From: Cyanoderma ruficeps | Lineage: Eukaryota > Chordata > Aves > Passeriformes > Timaliidae | Direction: 5' to 3' | Assembly: GCA_008694505.1 (NCBI GenBank) | Contig: VZDJ01004378.1 | Span: 2,947,289 to 3,011,288, forward strand | Length of the DNA stretch: 64,000 bases | Part shown: piece by piece, positions 11,960-23,794 of the stretch | How the letters are laid out: each line of letters begins with the position of its first letter | Numbering within the stretch: the first letter of the stretch is position 1 | Made by a program: the position numbers and the translations under genes | The notes under the pieces: model-generated | Databases searched by the model: none | Seen by the model: the letters and a program-made list of their open reading frames with translations, nothing else | Told to the model about the DNA's origin: nothing

Positions 11960-12350
11960 CATGAGTAGGAAGGCACGGCTGGAACACGCCGAGTGAGGCG
12001 ATGATCACAGGGAGCTCTTGTACCGGGAGCGTCCCTCCACACCCACAGCCGCCCCCGCGGCGCATCCCCGGCGGCCACCAGCGCCAGCCCGCGGCTGCGG
12101 GAATGCCTTCCCTGGGAACAGCCACGGCTCCCGCGACACCTCCTGCCACCCAGTACCCTCACCTCCCCCCGCGGGAGGGACTGTTTTTTTTCTCTCCTGG
12201 ATACCCGTGAGGGATCCTTGCACCCGCAGGATGTGGCAAACCCTGTGACCCCTCAGCGCTAAGGAGACGGGAACGCCCAAGATTCCTAAATGCTCGTGGT
12301 GGAAAGGAACATCCAAGTCCGAGCGTCTGCAAACCACCAGAAAGTTTTGT
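11960..12350. promoter_or_regulatory. CpG-rich island, candidate promoter / first exon
   Basis: About 390 bases with many CpG dinucleotides (for example CCCCCGCGGCGCATCCCCGG near 12052) contrast sharply with the A/T-rich flanks. In birds such islands commonly mark transcription start regions. On the minus strand a strong donor, GGGGAG|GTGAGGG, lies at 12161-12163 and could end a noncoding or short coding first exon. That would suit the minus-strand exon chain to the left. The open frames on both strands are a by-product of high G/C. The direction of transcription is an inference. Confidence 0.5.
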
Positions 12351-12420
12351 TAGTAAATTAAACACTTGCCATGGAGATTGGAGTATTATTCCCTGATGTA
12401 CTGTATAAACACATGGCAGT

Positions 12421-12463
12421 GGGTTTTGGGTTTTGGGGGGAAGGGGGAAGGGAAGGGAAGGGA
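12421..12463 (+). other. G-run cluster with quadruplex potential
   Basis: Seven runs of at least three G sit in 43 bases (421-423, 428-430, 435-440, 443-447, 450-452, 455-457, 460-462 of 12 kb), separated by TTTT or AA. This fits the pattern for a plus-strand G-quadruplex. It sits just outside the CpG island and is followed at 12464 by an undetermined base. Confidence 0.6.
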
Positions 12464-12464
12464 N
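12464..12464. other. Undetermined base
   Basis: A single N directly follows the G-run cluster, consistent with a sequencing difficulty there. Confidence 0.99.
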
Positions 12465-12479
12465 TCCAGGGTTTAGGGG

Positions 12480-15355
12480 ATGCCACCTGTGTTTGGGGAG
12501 TGGTACCTTTTTATGTATATGTTTTTCCAGCCCAAAGGGTTGAAAAAGAAGAAAGTGTTTTACACTTTCTATGCAAGTTAGGTATCATGTGCAGCCCATT
12601 CTTGCCAGTCTGTCTGGAAATGGGTCTGAGGGTTTCCGGGGCCCTTGGTGATCTTAATCCCCTCTCATAGTCCATGTCTGCTTCTTGGCTTCCTGTGCTT
12701 GTGCTGTACGGTGTTGTGCTCATCTCCAGGAACTATAACAAGGATGTTTGTCTCAGAAAAGTGCTGCCTTATCTATGAATGGTCTCCCTTCTCCAGCCAA
12801 ATTTTGTTTTTTCTCACTGCATGTTGATACCAACAGTGCTTGGTTATTACCAACAATTCTTGTCTCTTGTTGCAAACAGTCCTTGGTTGGTTCCACAGCC
12901 ATCCAGTACCAGTGTTTGAGACATGCACAATAACCCCTTAGCTTTTTGGGTTCTCAAACCCACCTTCTGGGTACTGCTGAGCAAGATGCATCCTGAGGAG
13001 ATGTGCTTGTGTGTAGACATTGGGTCAGTGTCTGAGCAGTAACAATGTTCCTGGAACAGAGCCCATAACTTTTTAAATGGTGTTGGGGTGCTGCTGCGGG
13101 CACCCTCATTGTGAGGTTTGGCCATGGGTTTTACTTGCCAGATTGGGCTTATCTGAGTTTGCTCCCTGTGTAAAGTTGTTTGACATTCCTGTTACTGCAG
13201 CCTTTTACAGCTCCTGATCCTGCACAAGTGATCTCTGATGCCTGTTCTGGACTCGGTACCTAATTAAGCTGAACTACAATTGTCAAAGGAGATCTGCTCC
13301 TACAAACGTGTTAGGAAAGAGAGGCAGTTTTTCCTTCAATTATAAATAAGCAATTACAGCACTGCTAGTAGGATCGAATTTCTAGTTCTTTACCAAAGTT
13401 GAAGGGTATCTGTGCACTACACTGTGTTTTGATTAGAAAGTTTAAAAAGCAAAAGCAGCAGTTCAGATACAATAATAGCATATGAGAGACTGTGAATATG
13501 TGTGTACCTGTGTTTCTGATGCTTCTCTATAGATATGCCTATACATCCATATGAAACATGTATATTTAGTGATGTACACATGCAAATACCATTTGAGAAA
13601 GGAAAAACATTGATTCTTATCTAAATATTCTTCAACAATAAACTTTAAGGTAAGCTATGTAAGAATTTTTACATGTGTGACAGTGACCATTTTTGCTTGC
13701 TAAAATTCATCCTGATAATTAGTATCTTTTAACTATATTATTTGTTTATCCTCTTCCATATATAATATGTTACAAAAAGATATGTAACAAGGAAAACACA
13801 TTTTTAATAACTGCTATGTCAACTAACATGTGGTTAATATACTTTCATGTCCAGACATTGCTACTAAATAAGGAATGAGCTGACACACACATTCACTAAT
13901 ACTTCACAAGTCAAAATTCCTGGACACAAAGCTAGTGATATTTTACTCAATAGATTAGTGTGTGCAGGGTATGAGTTTTTTTTAAAGATTGTGGATTTAT
14001 AGGTGCTCTCAGCAGATATTCCTTGTCTGATAGAAAATAAAAAGAGAACATTGTAGTGTAACATCATTCAGGTATAAGAATCAACTTCCACCTTTTAAAA
14101 AGAATATAACCTTTCTAACAAAGAGATCTTTGAGTCTAACAATATTGAATCACTGAAATCTCACTTATCTAATGACTTGCTATGTTAAATAAGACAGTAT
14201 TTGCACAGCAGTAATTGTAATATTTATTTCTTTTTTCCTGTGTTAACTATCAGTGGAATAACAGGTGTTAAGATATTATATTTCTTTGGATATCTATTAA
14301 CCAGACTGCTTATAGCAGCCATTGCAGCAGAAAGTGTCTGTACTCAGTTTTAATCTTCAAATCAAGTTGCAGTGTGATAACAAACTCTCCCTCTGCCCCT
14401 ATCTTGGTATTGTAAATGTTTGAACTTCTTCATGCAAGGAAATTTGCTGCCTGGAAAGATCAGCAGGTATAGGCTCAGCCACTGATTCTGCTGTCTGTCT
14501 TTGCAATACACTTCCTTTAATAGTAAAGAAAATGTGATGTTATGATAGCTCTGTGTCATTAAAGATATTCTCACACTGTGGGAGGAAAACACCTGTTTCA
14601 TCAAAGAAAAAAAAGGTAAATTCAGCTGCCTGTAGGATGTAATTTTAAGTGTTTTTGAGCTATTTCAAACAGCACAAAGAACACCTATTCTTGTGCATAT
14701 AGGACTGTACCATATGTGAATTTGAGTGTTACAGTTCTGTTTAATAGACTGGGCCAAACTGGGCTGCCCATTTGCTGTGGTCTCTTACACTTGTGTTAAG
14801 AATCTTTTTCATTTCTCTGTAGCTGTGAGAAGTCCCAATATATATAGACATCATGACTTTACTCTTGCAGCTACCTCATGTTTTGTTTAGTCAGTTGCTA
14901 GTTGTGCAAAAGATTTCTAAGGTTATTGTTAAAATAACTGTGCTCGTTCTTGAGAAATATGTACGTGCACAAAAAAATCCAGTAAAGGCCTGGGATGATT
15001 ATAAGGACCAAATAAAGCACTGTAGCAACCCTCCTCATTTTTTTTTTGGAGATGAAATGATATCTTACATCTATGTGACAGTAATAACTTTGTATAGAAA
15101 TGGACCGCTTTTCTTGTACCTATATTTACGAGGACTAATCAAAACTACTGTTTTATTTCTAAAACATTACTAGAATAAATTATGTCAATGCCTTCTTTCT
15201 ACTCTTTTTATAAGTACCAGATTCAGTGCAGCTTTCTTCAAGGGCTCCAACTGTTGGATTTCAAGTCCTTCGCACCCTCATGTCTTTGTGAGAGGAGAGC
15301 ATCCTAAAACTTTATGATAATAGAACAAGCTGTGCAGCCTTCTTGCTAAAGTTGC
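12480..15355. other. Mixed-composition sequence without identified gene
   Basis: 12.5-13.15 kb is moderately G/C and contains overlapping open frames on both strands, none with domain features. From 13.2 kb the sequence is A/T-rich. No repeat was identified. Confidence 0.35.
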
Positions 15356-15361
15356 TGTGCT

Positions 15362-15775
15362 GTTTAGAAAGGAGCACCTCTCCCATGAGGAAAGGCTGAG
15401 AGAATTGGGATTGTTCAGCCTGGAGAAGTAGAAGGCTCCAGACAGGCCTTATTGTGAATTTTCAGTACCTGAAGGAGACCTATAGGAGAGAGGGAGACAA
15501 ACATTTTAGCAGAGCCTGGTGTGACAGGACAAGGATTAATAGTTTTAAACTGAAGGACGGTCAGTTTAGATTACATATAGTTTTTATTTTTTTTTAAATG
15601 AGGATGGTGAAGCATGGGTACAGGTTATCCAGAAAAGAGACAGATGCCCCATCCTAGGAAATGCTCAAGGCCAGGTAAGGTGAGGCACTGTGCAATCTGA
15701 TCTAGTTAAAGATGTCTGTGTTCATTGCAGACTACGTGACATTTAAAAGGTTCCTTCCCACTCAAACTATTCTTT
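15362..15775 (+). mobile_element. CR1 LINE fragment (3' part)
   Basis: Plus-strand CR1: GAGGAAAGGCTGAGAGAATT, then GTTCAGCCTGGAGAAG, and the 3' part ending in GGTTCCTTCCCACTC, a diverged form of CCTTCCAACTC. It is 5'-truncated, and the final repeat units have decayed. Confidence 0.92.
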
Positions 15776-15844
15776 TACTATTATCTATGGACTGAGAGGA
15801 ATGAGCATCAGCAGAAATATAATTCTCTACCCTTGTGTGTTCAG

Positions 15845-16060
15845 TTGGCAAAACAGAGTAATGATTCTTGCCCCTGCCCTGCTTGCCCTGCTACCACAAC
15901 TAGCTCTGGTGTTTGTCTGGCAGTTACTTGGTATAAAATACAAGGAAAGAACAGCTATAGTACATTTCAACAGTGGCCTAATCCTAATCAGCCTAATCCT
16001 TCCAATCAGTGCATTGGAAGGACTACTAAACTGGAATACTTGTGCTATAGGGAGGATCAA
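15845..16060 (+). CDS. Candidate cysteine-rich coding exon, 72 codons, phase 0/0
   Basis: An acceptor (TTGTGTGTTCAG, 15833-15844) and a donor (GATCAA|GTAACC) frame exactly 216 bases that stay open in phase 0. The 72 codons carry six cysteines (positions 9, 11, 14, 24, 56, 67), the stretch VTWYKIQGKNSYSTF and a proline/asparagine run (WPNPNQPNPSNQ). This would suit an extracellular segment. A second plus frame and a minus frame are also open here, which weakens the case. No family was recognised and no partner exon was found nearby. Confidence 0.3.
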
Positions 16061-16064
16061 GTAA

Positions 16065-19000
16065 CCGGATTCTTCAGGATATTGCCATTTAGTGAATGTT
16101 TAGAAGCAGATCAATAAATACACTAAGCCCTTTCAATGGAGACTTGGAAATGGAAAATAATTTGGGTTTCATTTAAAACATTATATGAATTCGCATTCAG
16201 AATATGACCTGTCAACCACTGAGTGCTTAAGTATTCATTTTATTGTTTGTGACTTTTACATTTTTTAACCATTTTGTGTTACTATTAACAGTGATTCCAT
16301 TCATTTGATTCTTTGTGACATTATTTGTTTTTCTAACAACCATGAAGTTCTGTAAATGAATTAGTGTTATGATGACGACATCTGCACACATGGGTTAGCT
16401 GTACCCATGATTCAGATCCTCACTTATCAAGTATAGTCTACTTCTGCTATGCAACTATTTCAACACACATCAATTTCTAATAAAGAGGCTTGTTTATGAG
16501 CATAATAAACACAGAAAACATTATGAAATCATGAGATAGCTAATTAACTTTATGAATTTAAAGTCCTGTCTCTGCACAAGAAAGCTAATTAGTGGTTATA
16601 TGGATTCCTGAATTAAACTTCTTTCCTTTCTTAGTTCATGTGGTTGTAAAGTTAAATTAAAAATATTCATAGTAATTTTCCTTTTTCTAGAAAGGATGCT
16701 GGAGGTCATTATAGTCAATAAATAGCTGTATTGCCTATGCACTCAGAATCTGCTCATATTTCATTGTCACCTATTTGTTTCACAGAGTTGCAAACAATTT
16801 ATTCACATTCCATTTTAGAGCTACACACTAATATCACCTTTCTTAAGGAGGCTAAATTCAAACACAACTCAAGTAATGGTTGCCTAGAATTTTGAAGCTA
16901 GGCTGTGCCTAATCTAATGTGAGGAAATAGGTTAGGACTCTTCATTCCCTGTGTGTGGCTAATCTAGGATTAAACACAGTAATGCCTCATTTTGAACTGA
17001 ACATAACTATACCACTCAGGGAGGGTGGGAAGTTTGGACAATTATAGATGTTCATACCTTGAGTAACTGAGTAAGGAACAGTGAATCCAGCTTCCTATGG
17101 TCTACTGACAACAGTTGTGGCTGCACATCAGTTAACAGTGAACTGAAAGCACTTATAATATACTGATCCATTGCAGCAAAGGTTAGTAGTCCTACTCCTT
17201 AAAAAATGTCTGTTGATGATCATTTCTTGAACAAGGAGTTGTATATCAATCATTCTTCCTTCCTTTAAATGTTCTTCAATAGAGGAATGATAGACAAGTT
17301 TAGTGACTTCTTTTAAAATGCAAGTGGTTCATGAAGAAGATGCAGTTTTTACACCTGGTGGAAATTAAAGTGGATTAAGGACTGAATATGAATTAATTCT
17401 GTAACTAATGCTGAAAAAGATCCTGCCACAATGGCTAGTATTAATAGAAGTGAATATAAAGTACAGAAATAATTATGCCCTATTTCAGCTCTGAAGTGAA
17501 ACTTTACACTGAGTCAGCAGCTAGCATTGCTGTACAAGGGGGGAAAGAGTTAACAGTTTTAGAATATAAAACCTTTGAAGTAGAAAGTATAAAAAAATCA
17601 AGAATATACTGCCAGAATTATAACTGACAAAAGATGTGATAACTATCTTTGGAAGTACTTACAGGAATGTCTCTAGAAAACTCATTAATTGGGGAACAGA
17701 AAAGTAGTAAGAGGCTTAAACTGCAGACAGACAATCTTAGATTGGTTATTAGACATATTTTCCAAAGTACAAGCTCAGTTAAAGGAAGAATCTTTACTTC
17801 ATGGACCTCTCAATTTTTTCATCTTACTAGTTGTAATAACATACTGGGTTTGGGGTTTTTTGTTTGACTGCTTTTTATTTCTTTTACTCCTTATTTGTTT
17901 TTCATTTCATTCATTTATCTAAATGATTATATGTCTTATTAGCTACCAGCTCTGCTTTTTACTTGTTTGCTTTAACCTGAGGTTCCAAAGCCTTCTGATT
18001 ACCCAACCCAACCCCAGTCTTCATCACCATGTGGGCTGCGTGGCCCAACCCAGCAGATGAGGAGGTCCATCCCAGTTGCAACATTATTTTTAGTGATTCA
18101 ATCCTAAATTCAATCGCTTTAATTTACACCTTTGTTACAGGTTTCCCTTTTCTCATATTGAACTGACAGCTTGATGCTCTGCATCTATAAAAGCCTTTAT
18201 CACTCCAAACTGTTATAAAGTAAACTGGACTGTAATGACTAAAAGGGAAAAGCCAACATCCATCATCTCAGTAGAAGGTCCCACAAATCCTTTAGGCAAA
18301 TTTCTTCCAGAAAATCAATTTCTGAGTTTTCTTCTAGGGACCTTTAAAGGCAATCCCACAGGGACTCATAATAATTCTAAACACACAAAAAAGCTGGTGG
18401 AGCAACTTTATTGTAAGTCGGCCCTTCTGGTGAATCACTGTAGTGCCAGAGCTCCACATTTCTGATAAGGCAACATTTAGGTACAAGCCTAGGCTGGAAT
18501 GGTACTTTATATCCTTTATATCCTTGCTCCCCACCCTAAGAGAGTACACAGACAGTACACAGCAGAGAAGTCACACCTACAGAGCTGGAAACTGAGGGGC
18601 TAAATCTCAAAATCCACCATGAAGTGATTTCTCATTGACTTGAGATTGTTCCAGTTTTCTGACTACAGAACCTCTTACTGTAAAAGTATAATCCTGTGGG
18701 CTGCACTGTGCACATTACCAGGCTTTGCTGAACTACAGCACAAGACCTTGGCTGTTTGAAAATAACCTGAAGAATGACAACGTTACCAAGGTGATTGGAA
18801 AAGTGAGTTTACAAAACTGGATAGCACAGAGAACCCTGAAAACTATAAAAAAGTATCACAAATTACAATAAATGATGTTGTTCAGTGATGTTCCAATAAG
18901 CTTCTAGATTACTTAGTGCCCAGCATCTGCTAATACATAAAAGTATTAAACAGGCAAAGTTATAATAAGAGCATGTCAACATGCCTATACAGTCTCCTCT

Positions 19001-19785
19001 GTATAATGAAAACTTATTAAGCAAATATTTCGCATCTTTCAAATCACTTCAGTATCAAATCTGGATGAATGTTGAGAGACATTTTTAAGTGTTATTTTTC
19101 AGGACAATCAGTATCCCTCTCCTAACTGTGAAATTAATAGGGAAGGTAACATTGAAGAAATTTGGTCTATGCTGGGGCTGCTGAAATGAGAGGAAAAAAA
19201 TTGTTGCAATATTGCACTGAGAAGAAATCATATGAGAAAACTGATTTTGTAGCTACAAAGTACTAAAGGCCAAGTGAACATAGCTGAATTCTTAATTGCT
19301 GCTCAAAAGAAAATAAATTACACTAAAAGCCTTCACAGAAAAAGCCTTCTGTGAAAGAAGAATAAATCTCTCCTAATAAAAGCTATATTTCATTATTAAT
19401 CTGTAAGTTTTGAAAAGTCCAAATAAACTTCAGTCCTAAATAAATTAGGAATAGCCAGCATTAGAGATGAAAATATTTTTTTTGTTATGTACCTATGTAC
19501 TCGCAACAGGCATTAAGTAATTTGACCTGTGATTCAACAGTAGATAACTCAGAGAAGGCCATCTCAGATATAACATATTTCAAGATTCCATTTTAATTTC
19601 AAGATGAAAGCAGGGCAGCATCAGAGTAGACACAGTGACAGAGTAGATGCAGCAAGCACAGATAAGCCTCATGTACCCCTTGCACCCTTTTTCTCTTCCC
19701 CAACAAGGTGTCCGAGGCTTCTGTATTTACTTAGAAGCAGAGTTCAAGGGGGAGAATACACAGCAATGGATTAAGATCAGTTTTG
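16065..19785. other. A/T-rich sequence without identified gene
   Basis: I see no repeats or exon-like segments that I would defend. The short G/C-richer patch at 17.99-18.08 kb has no recognisable identity. Confidence 0.35.
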
Positions 19786-19789
19786 TGAC

Positions 19790-20695
19790 CCATATCGATC
19801 CACAGGCTGTATTCAGAGAAGCTGACAGACGTGATTCTTGCAAGGCTACTTTCTGATGTCTTGGAAAAGGTCGTGAAGATCAGGAAAGTTCAAGGGTTAC
19901 TGGTGTAAGCAAATATTGCACCTTCCTTCAAGAGATGGAGGGGATGCCATTCACCTTAATTTCAGCAATGCTTTCAACACTGACTCACACCGTATTCTTG
20001 TGTCCAAATTAGAGCACAACTGTCAGCATGGGTGAACAACTAAATGTGTAAAAACAGTTTTCATGAGTGTGCTCAGGGGGTGATGGTTAATTGGTCATAA
20101 TCTTCCTGAAGGCCAGTAACAGTATGCAGTAATGCAGGGATCTGTCCTGGGAACTGTCCTGCTTAGCATCTTTATCAGTGGAGGAGGTCATGGAACATGC
20201 TCATCAGATCTGCTGATGCCACGAAATTGGAGGAAGCATCTGGTATGTGGGAGGGCAGTGATGCCAGCCAGAGGGGCCTAGACAGTCTGGAGGAAAAGGC
20301 TAACAGGAAGCTCATAAAATTCCAGAAGCTCAGATGCAAATCACTGGACCAGGGGAGGAGGAGCCCCTGGCAACATGTACAGGCTGTGTCTTGACTGACT
20401 GGGGAGCACCTCTGCAAAAAATCCCTGGGGCTCTGGCAGACAATAAGCTGAATGAAGGACTAGATTATACTCCTCTATTCAGCACACTTTGGATAGTGTC
20501 TCCAATATTGCATCCGGCTTTGAACTCCTAGTATCAGACAAACAATTAACTGAACAGAGTTAAGGGTAGGGTCACCATAAGGGCTTGATGCTGCAGTACT
20601 TGCCCCATGAGAAGAGGCTGGGCTTGTTCATCCTGGAGAAGACACCTTCAAGGGGACTGAGCAGTAGTGCCCTATCACATACTCAGAGACATGTT
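19790..20695 (+). mobile_element. CR1 LINE fragment (reverse-transcriptase end and 3' region)
   Basis: This is the longest CR1 piece in the window, on the plus strand. Its left part corresponds to the end of ORF2: a decayed frame includes SADATKLEEASGMWEGS, which matches the FADDTKL-type region of CR1 reverse transcriptase. It then passes into the part with GAGAAGAGGCTGGGC. It lacks the terminal repeats and carries multiple stops and frameshifts. Confidence 0.85.
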
Positions 20696-20699
20696 ACTT

Positions 20700-21915
20700 C
20701 AATGTTCATGTTGAATATGCAATTTTACTTTAATATCCTTTAATAAATATAAGGATTTTGTAATCTAAATGTGTTAACTTGATAACACATTTAAGAAAGG
20801 GAGAGATAGCGGAAGTTGTAAATCTAACAACAGCAAATTCTAGTCATTATACTAGACAAAACCAAGATTTTGTCATATGGCAATTTATTGGATTAGAGTG
20901 TCAATGTGGTAAGTAATAATGTTGTTTTGACAGTGAGTGATAAGGAGATTTTGATAAAATATTTATGAGGTTGCGTTTTTTTGACACCGATGATTATGAT
21001 TGAATATTTTTAAGGTCACCATGACACTGAAGAATTTTGACAAGATATTAATGAAGTCATTGTGGTCTCAAAGATGGATGTAGATAAGGAAGTGTTGTAA
21101 ATTAGATGAATTCATGAAAGACAAATACATCAAGGGCTATTAAGCACAAAGATATCAATTCTGACTCAAGAATTCAGACAGGTTAAAGCTGTAAGGTTGT
21201 GCCAGAGAGACATCACCGTCTGATTTTACAGATGAAGAGAAGATATCATGTTAACTGAAACTTTGTTCTGACCTAATGTGTGAAATCCAATACGTAAGGT
21301 ACAAAGATATCGTGTTTTGAGATAATGTAACTACCTCTAAATCTAAATGAAGTGAACTAGATGATGAAGGTTGCAAAGGAGTATATACAAACAGTTGCTC
21401 TACAAGCTCTGTTCTTTAGAGCTTTCCTAAAAATGGTGATTAAAATCCATTAGATATTTTTTTGAGAAGCTGATAATAGGATTTTGTTTTAATTTTTCAA
21501 TTTTTTTTAATTTTATTTCAGATATAAAAATGCCTGGTTTTCCTCTTCATTTATGTGACTTTCTGCTGCAATTTAAATGCAACTGGACAGAACTTCAACC
21601 TAAACTATGGAAAATACTAAATTGAAAAATTTGGAAGCAAAATATCTCCTTTCAATATATACTTTAATGAAGACTTTTCACTTCTTTTAAAAACCACAGT
21701 GTCATTTATTTCATTGAAAGTATTACTCTAAAAGACTCCATTTCTAAAAGAAAGCAAAAAAAATTCCAGATCATTGGACTGACCTTATTTTGATGTTTGG
21801 TCTTCTTTTTTAGGACTGTCAACTTTTTATTTATAATCCACTCTTTTAAATAATCTTTCATCACCAGTGGTTTTAAGGAAAGAAATAACAAACAAGTGAT
21901 GATACTTACTGCAAA
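20700..21915. other. A/T-rich sequence without identified gene
   Basis: No gene or repeat family was recognised between two same-strand CR1 fragments. Confidence 0.4.
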
Positions 21916-21924
21916 GCAAAGGGT

Positions 21925-22622
21925 TTGCTTTGCTCTGAGATGCTGGAAAGTAGCTCTGCCAAAAGAGAAAAGAGATCCGGGGGTCCTGGTTGACAGAAAT
22001 TCATACATGAGTCAGCAGTGCCCTGGCAGCCAGGAGGGACATCCCTGTCCTGGGGTGCATCAGGAACAGTATGGCCAGCCAGGCAAGGGAGGGGATTGTC
22101 TAGGTCTTCTCTCCACTGTGGCAGCCTCACCTCCAGTGCTGGGGGCAGTTTTGGACACCACAAAATAAGATTATAAACTCCTGGAGAGCATCCAAACCAG
22201 GGCAGCAAAGATGATGAAGGACCTTGAGGGACAGCATGTGAGGAGTGGCTGAGGTCAACCTCAGAGAAGAGACTGTGGGGAAACCTCATTGCTGTCTATA
22301 ACTTCCTCGTGAGGGGAAGAGGAGGGACAGACATGGATCTTTTTGTGGTGATCAGCAGCAGGACCTGAAGGAATGGCCTGAAGCTGTGTCGGGGAAAATT
22401 AGGTTGAATATTAGAAAAAGGTTCTTCACCAAGAGGGTGGCTGGGCACTGAACAGCTCCCCAGGGCAGTGGTCACAGCACCAGCCTGACAGAGCTCAAGA
22501 AGTGTTTGGACACTCTCAGGCAGAGGGTGTGATTCTTGACACTAGTACTGTGCAGGGCCAGGAGTTGGACTCAATCATCCTTGTGGGTACCTTCCAACTC
22601 AGCATATCCTGTGATTCTGTAA
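21925..22622 (+). mobile_element. CR1 LINE fragment with 3' terminus
   Basis: Plus-strand CR1 runs from the late ORF2 region (GGGGGTCCTGGTTGACAG) through AGCATCCAAACCAGGGCAGC and AATTAGGTTGAATATTAG. It ends in ACCTTCCAACTCAGCATATC and CTGTGATTCTGTAAT, the usual end sequence and tail unit. It is 5'-truncated and noncoding. Confidence 0.94.
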
Positions 22623-23180
22623 TATAATAGTATGCAGAATGTGAACTTTTTTCTGTGAGGGGAGATTAACTAATGTGTTCAGGAAACAGTGGGAAAGAAT
22701 GTCTTTAAAAGTCATCACTTCTAATGTGTGGTAGTGTGCCTTCATGATTAATATATTGAGCCTTCTGAAATTAATAATAAAGGATTCACCAATTCAAATG
22801 GACAATAGATTTGAGCTTAATTGTCATGTCCTAGTGTCTGTGGTTTTGGCACAGACAACTCCTGCCTTGGCAATATGTGAGTATTATCCCAGTAGCGGAA
22901 ATTTATTGCAGAGTAATATGTTTATATAAAGTACCCTGGGACTAAAAGCAGCCTAACTGCACTAGCACATCATTGTATCTGGGCACTGAAGCCATGCTTA
23001 GGAGGGCTGTGCCAAAGCTAAAAATTTTTCTATTCATTGCTCTTCACTCCTACATTGATCTTTAAAAACAGCTTAAATCTCTGTTGACTGCTGTAAAAAC
23101 TGAAAAATGTATATTTTTTTTTTAAATCCTGCCCATGCTTATGTGCTTTGGCAAATACTCCACTCAGAAAATAGCCTAAA

Positions 23181-23790
23181 AGAATCACAGAATCACAGAA
23201 TTTTAGAGGCTGGAAAGGTGGTCTGAAGATTGTCTAGTCCAACCCCTCTGCAGGTGCAGGATTTTATTCTGCTTCACAAGACTCAGGCCAGCCCAGTTCT
23301 CCAGCCTGTTAGGGTCCCTCTGAACCAGCACAACAATCTGGTCTCTCAGCCACTCATCCCAGTTGTATCATCTGAAAAGCTTTTCTGGCTGTTCTGTGTG
23401 CCAATTGAGGAGAAAGGTAACTAAGATGTCAAACATGGCTAGAGCCAGTAACAACACACTGCTAGTCTCTTGCCTCCGCCTGGGCTTTGTGCTCCTGACC
23501 ACAACACTGTCAGAATGGCAACTCAGCCAGTTTTCAGTCCATCTGACTGTACATTACTCTAGCTTGTACTTCCTCACTTTGTCCATGATGAGGGTGTTGC
23601 AGAAAGGGGTATCAAAACCCTCTCTGATGTCAAGATAAAAGCTCTCTCCTACTCCTTCCTCTTTGACCAAATTAGTCATTTTTTTACAGCAAACCTCCAG
23701 GTTGGTCAAGCACTACCTTTGTAAATTGGTGATAACTACTCCAAATCACTTTCTTCTGTTTAAAATATTTAGAAATTGCTCTCAGGTCAA
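23181..23790 (-). mobile_element. CR1 LINE fragment with 3' terminus
   Basis: The plus strand begins AATCACAGAATCACAGAATT, the reverse complement of the CR1 tail repeats, then GAGGCTGGAAAGGTGGTCTG and the CCAACCCCTCTGC motif. The element extends to about 23.79 kb through text typical of a longer 3' region variant. It is 5'-truncated. Confidence 0.9.
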
Positions 23791-23794
23791 TTTG

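Noticed and set aside
21906..22289. 127-codon minus-strand frame
   Set aside because: Antisense of a plus-strand CR1 fragment.
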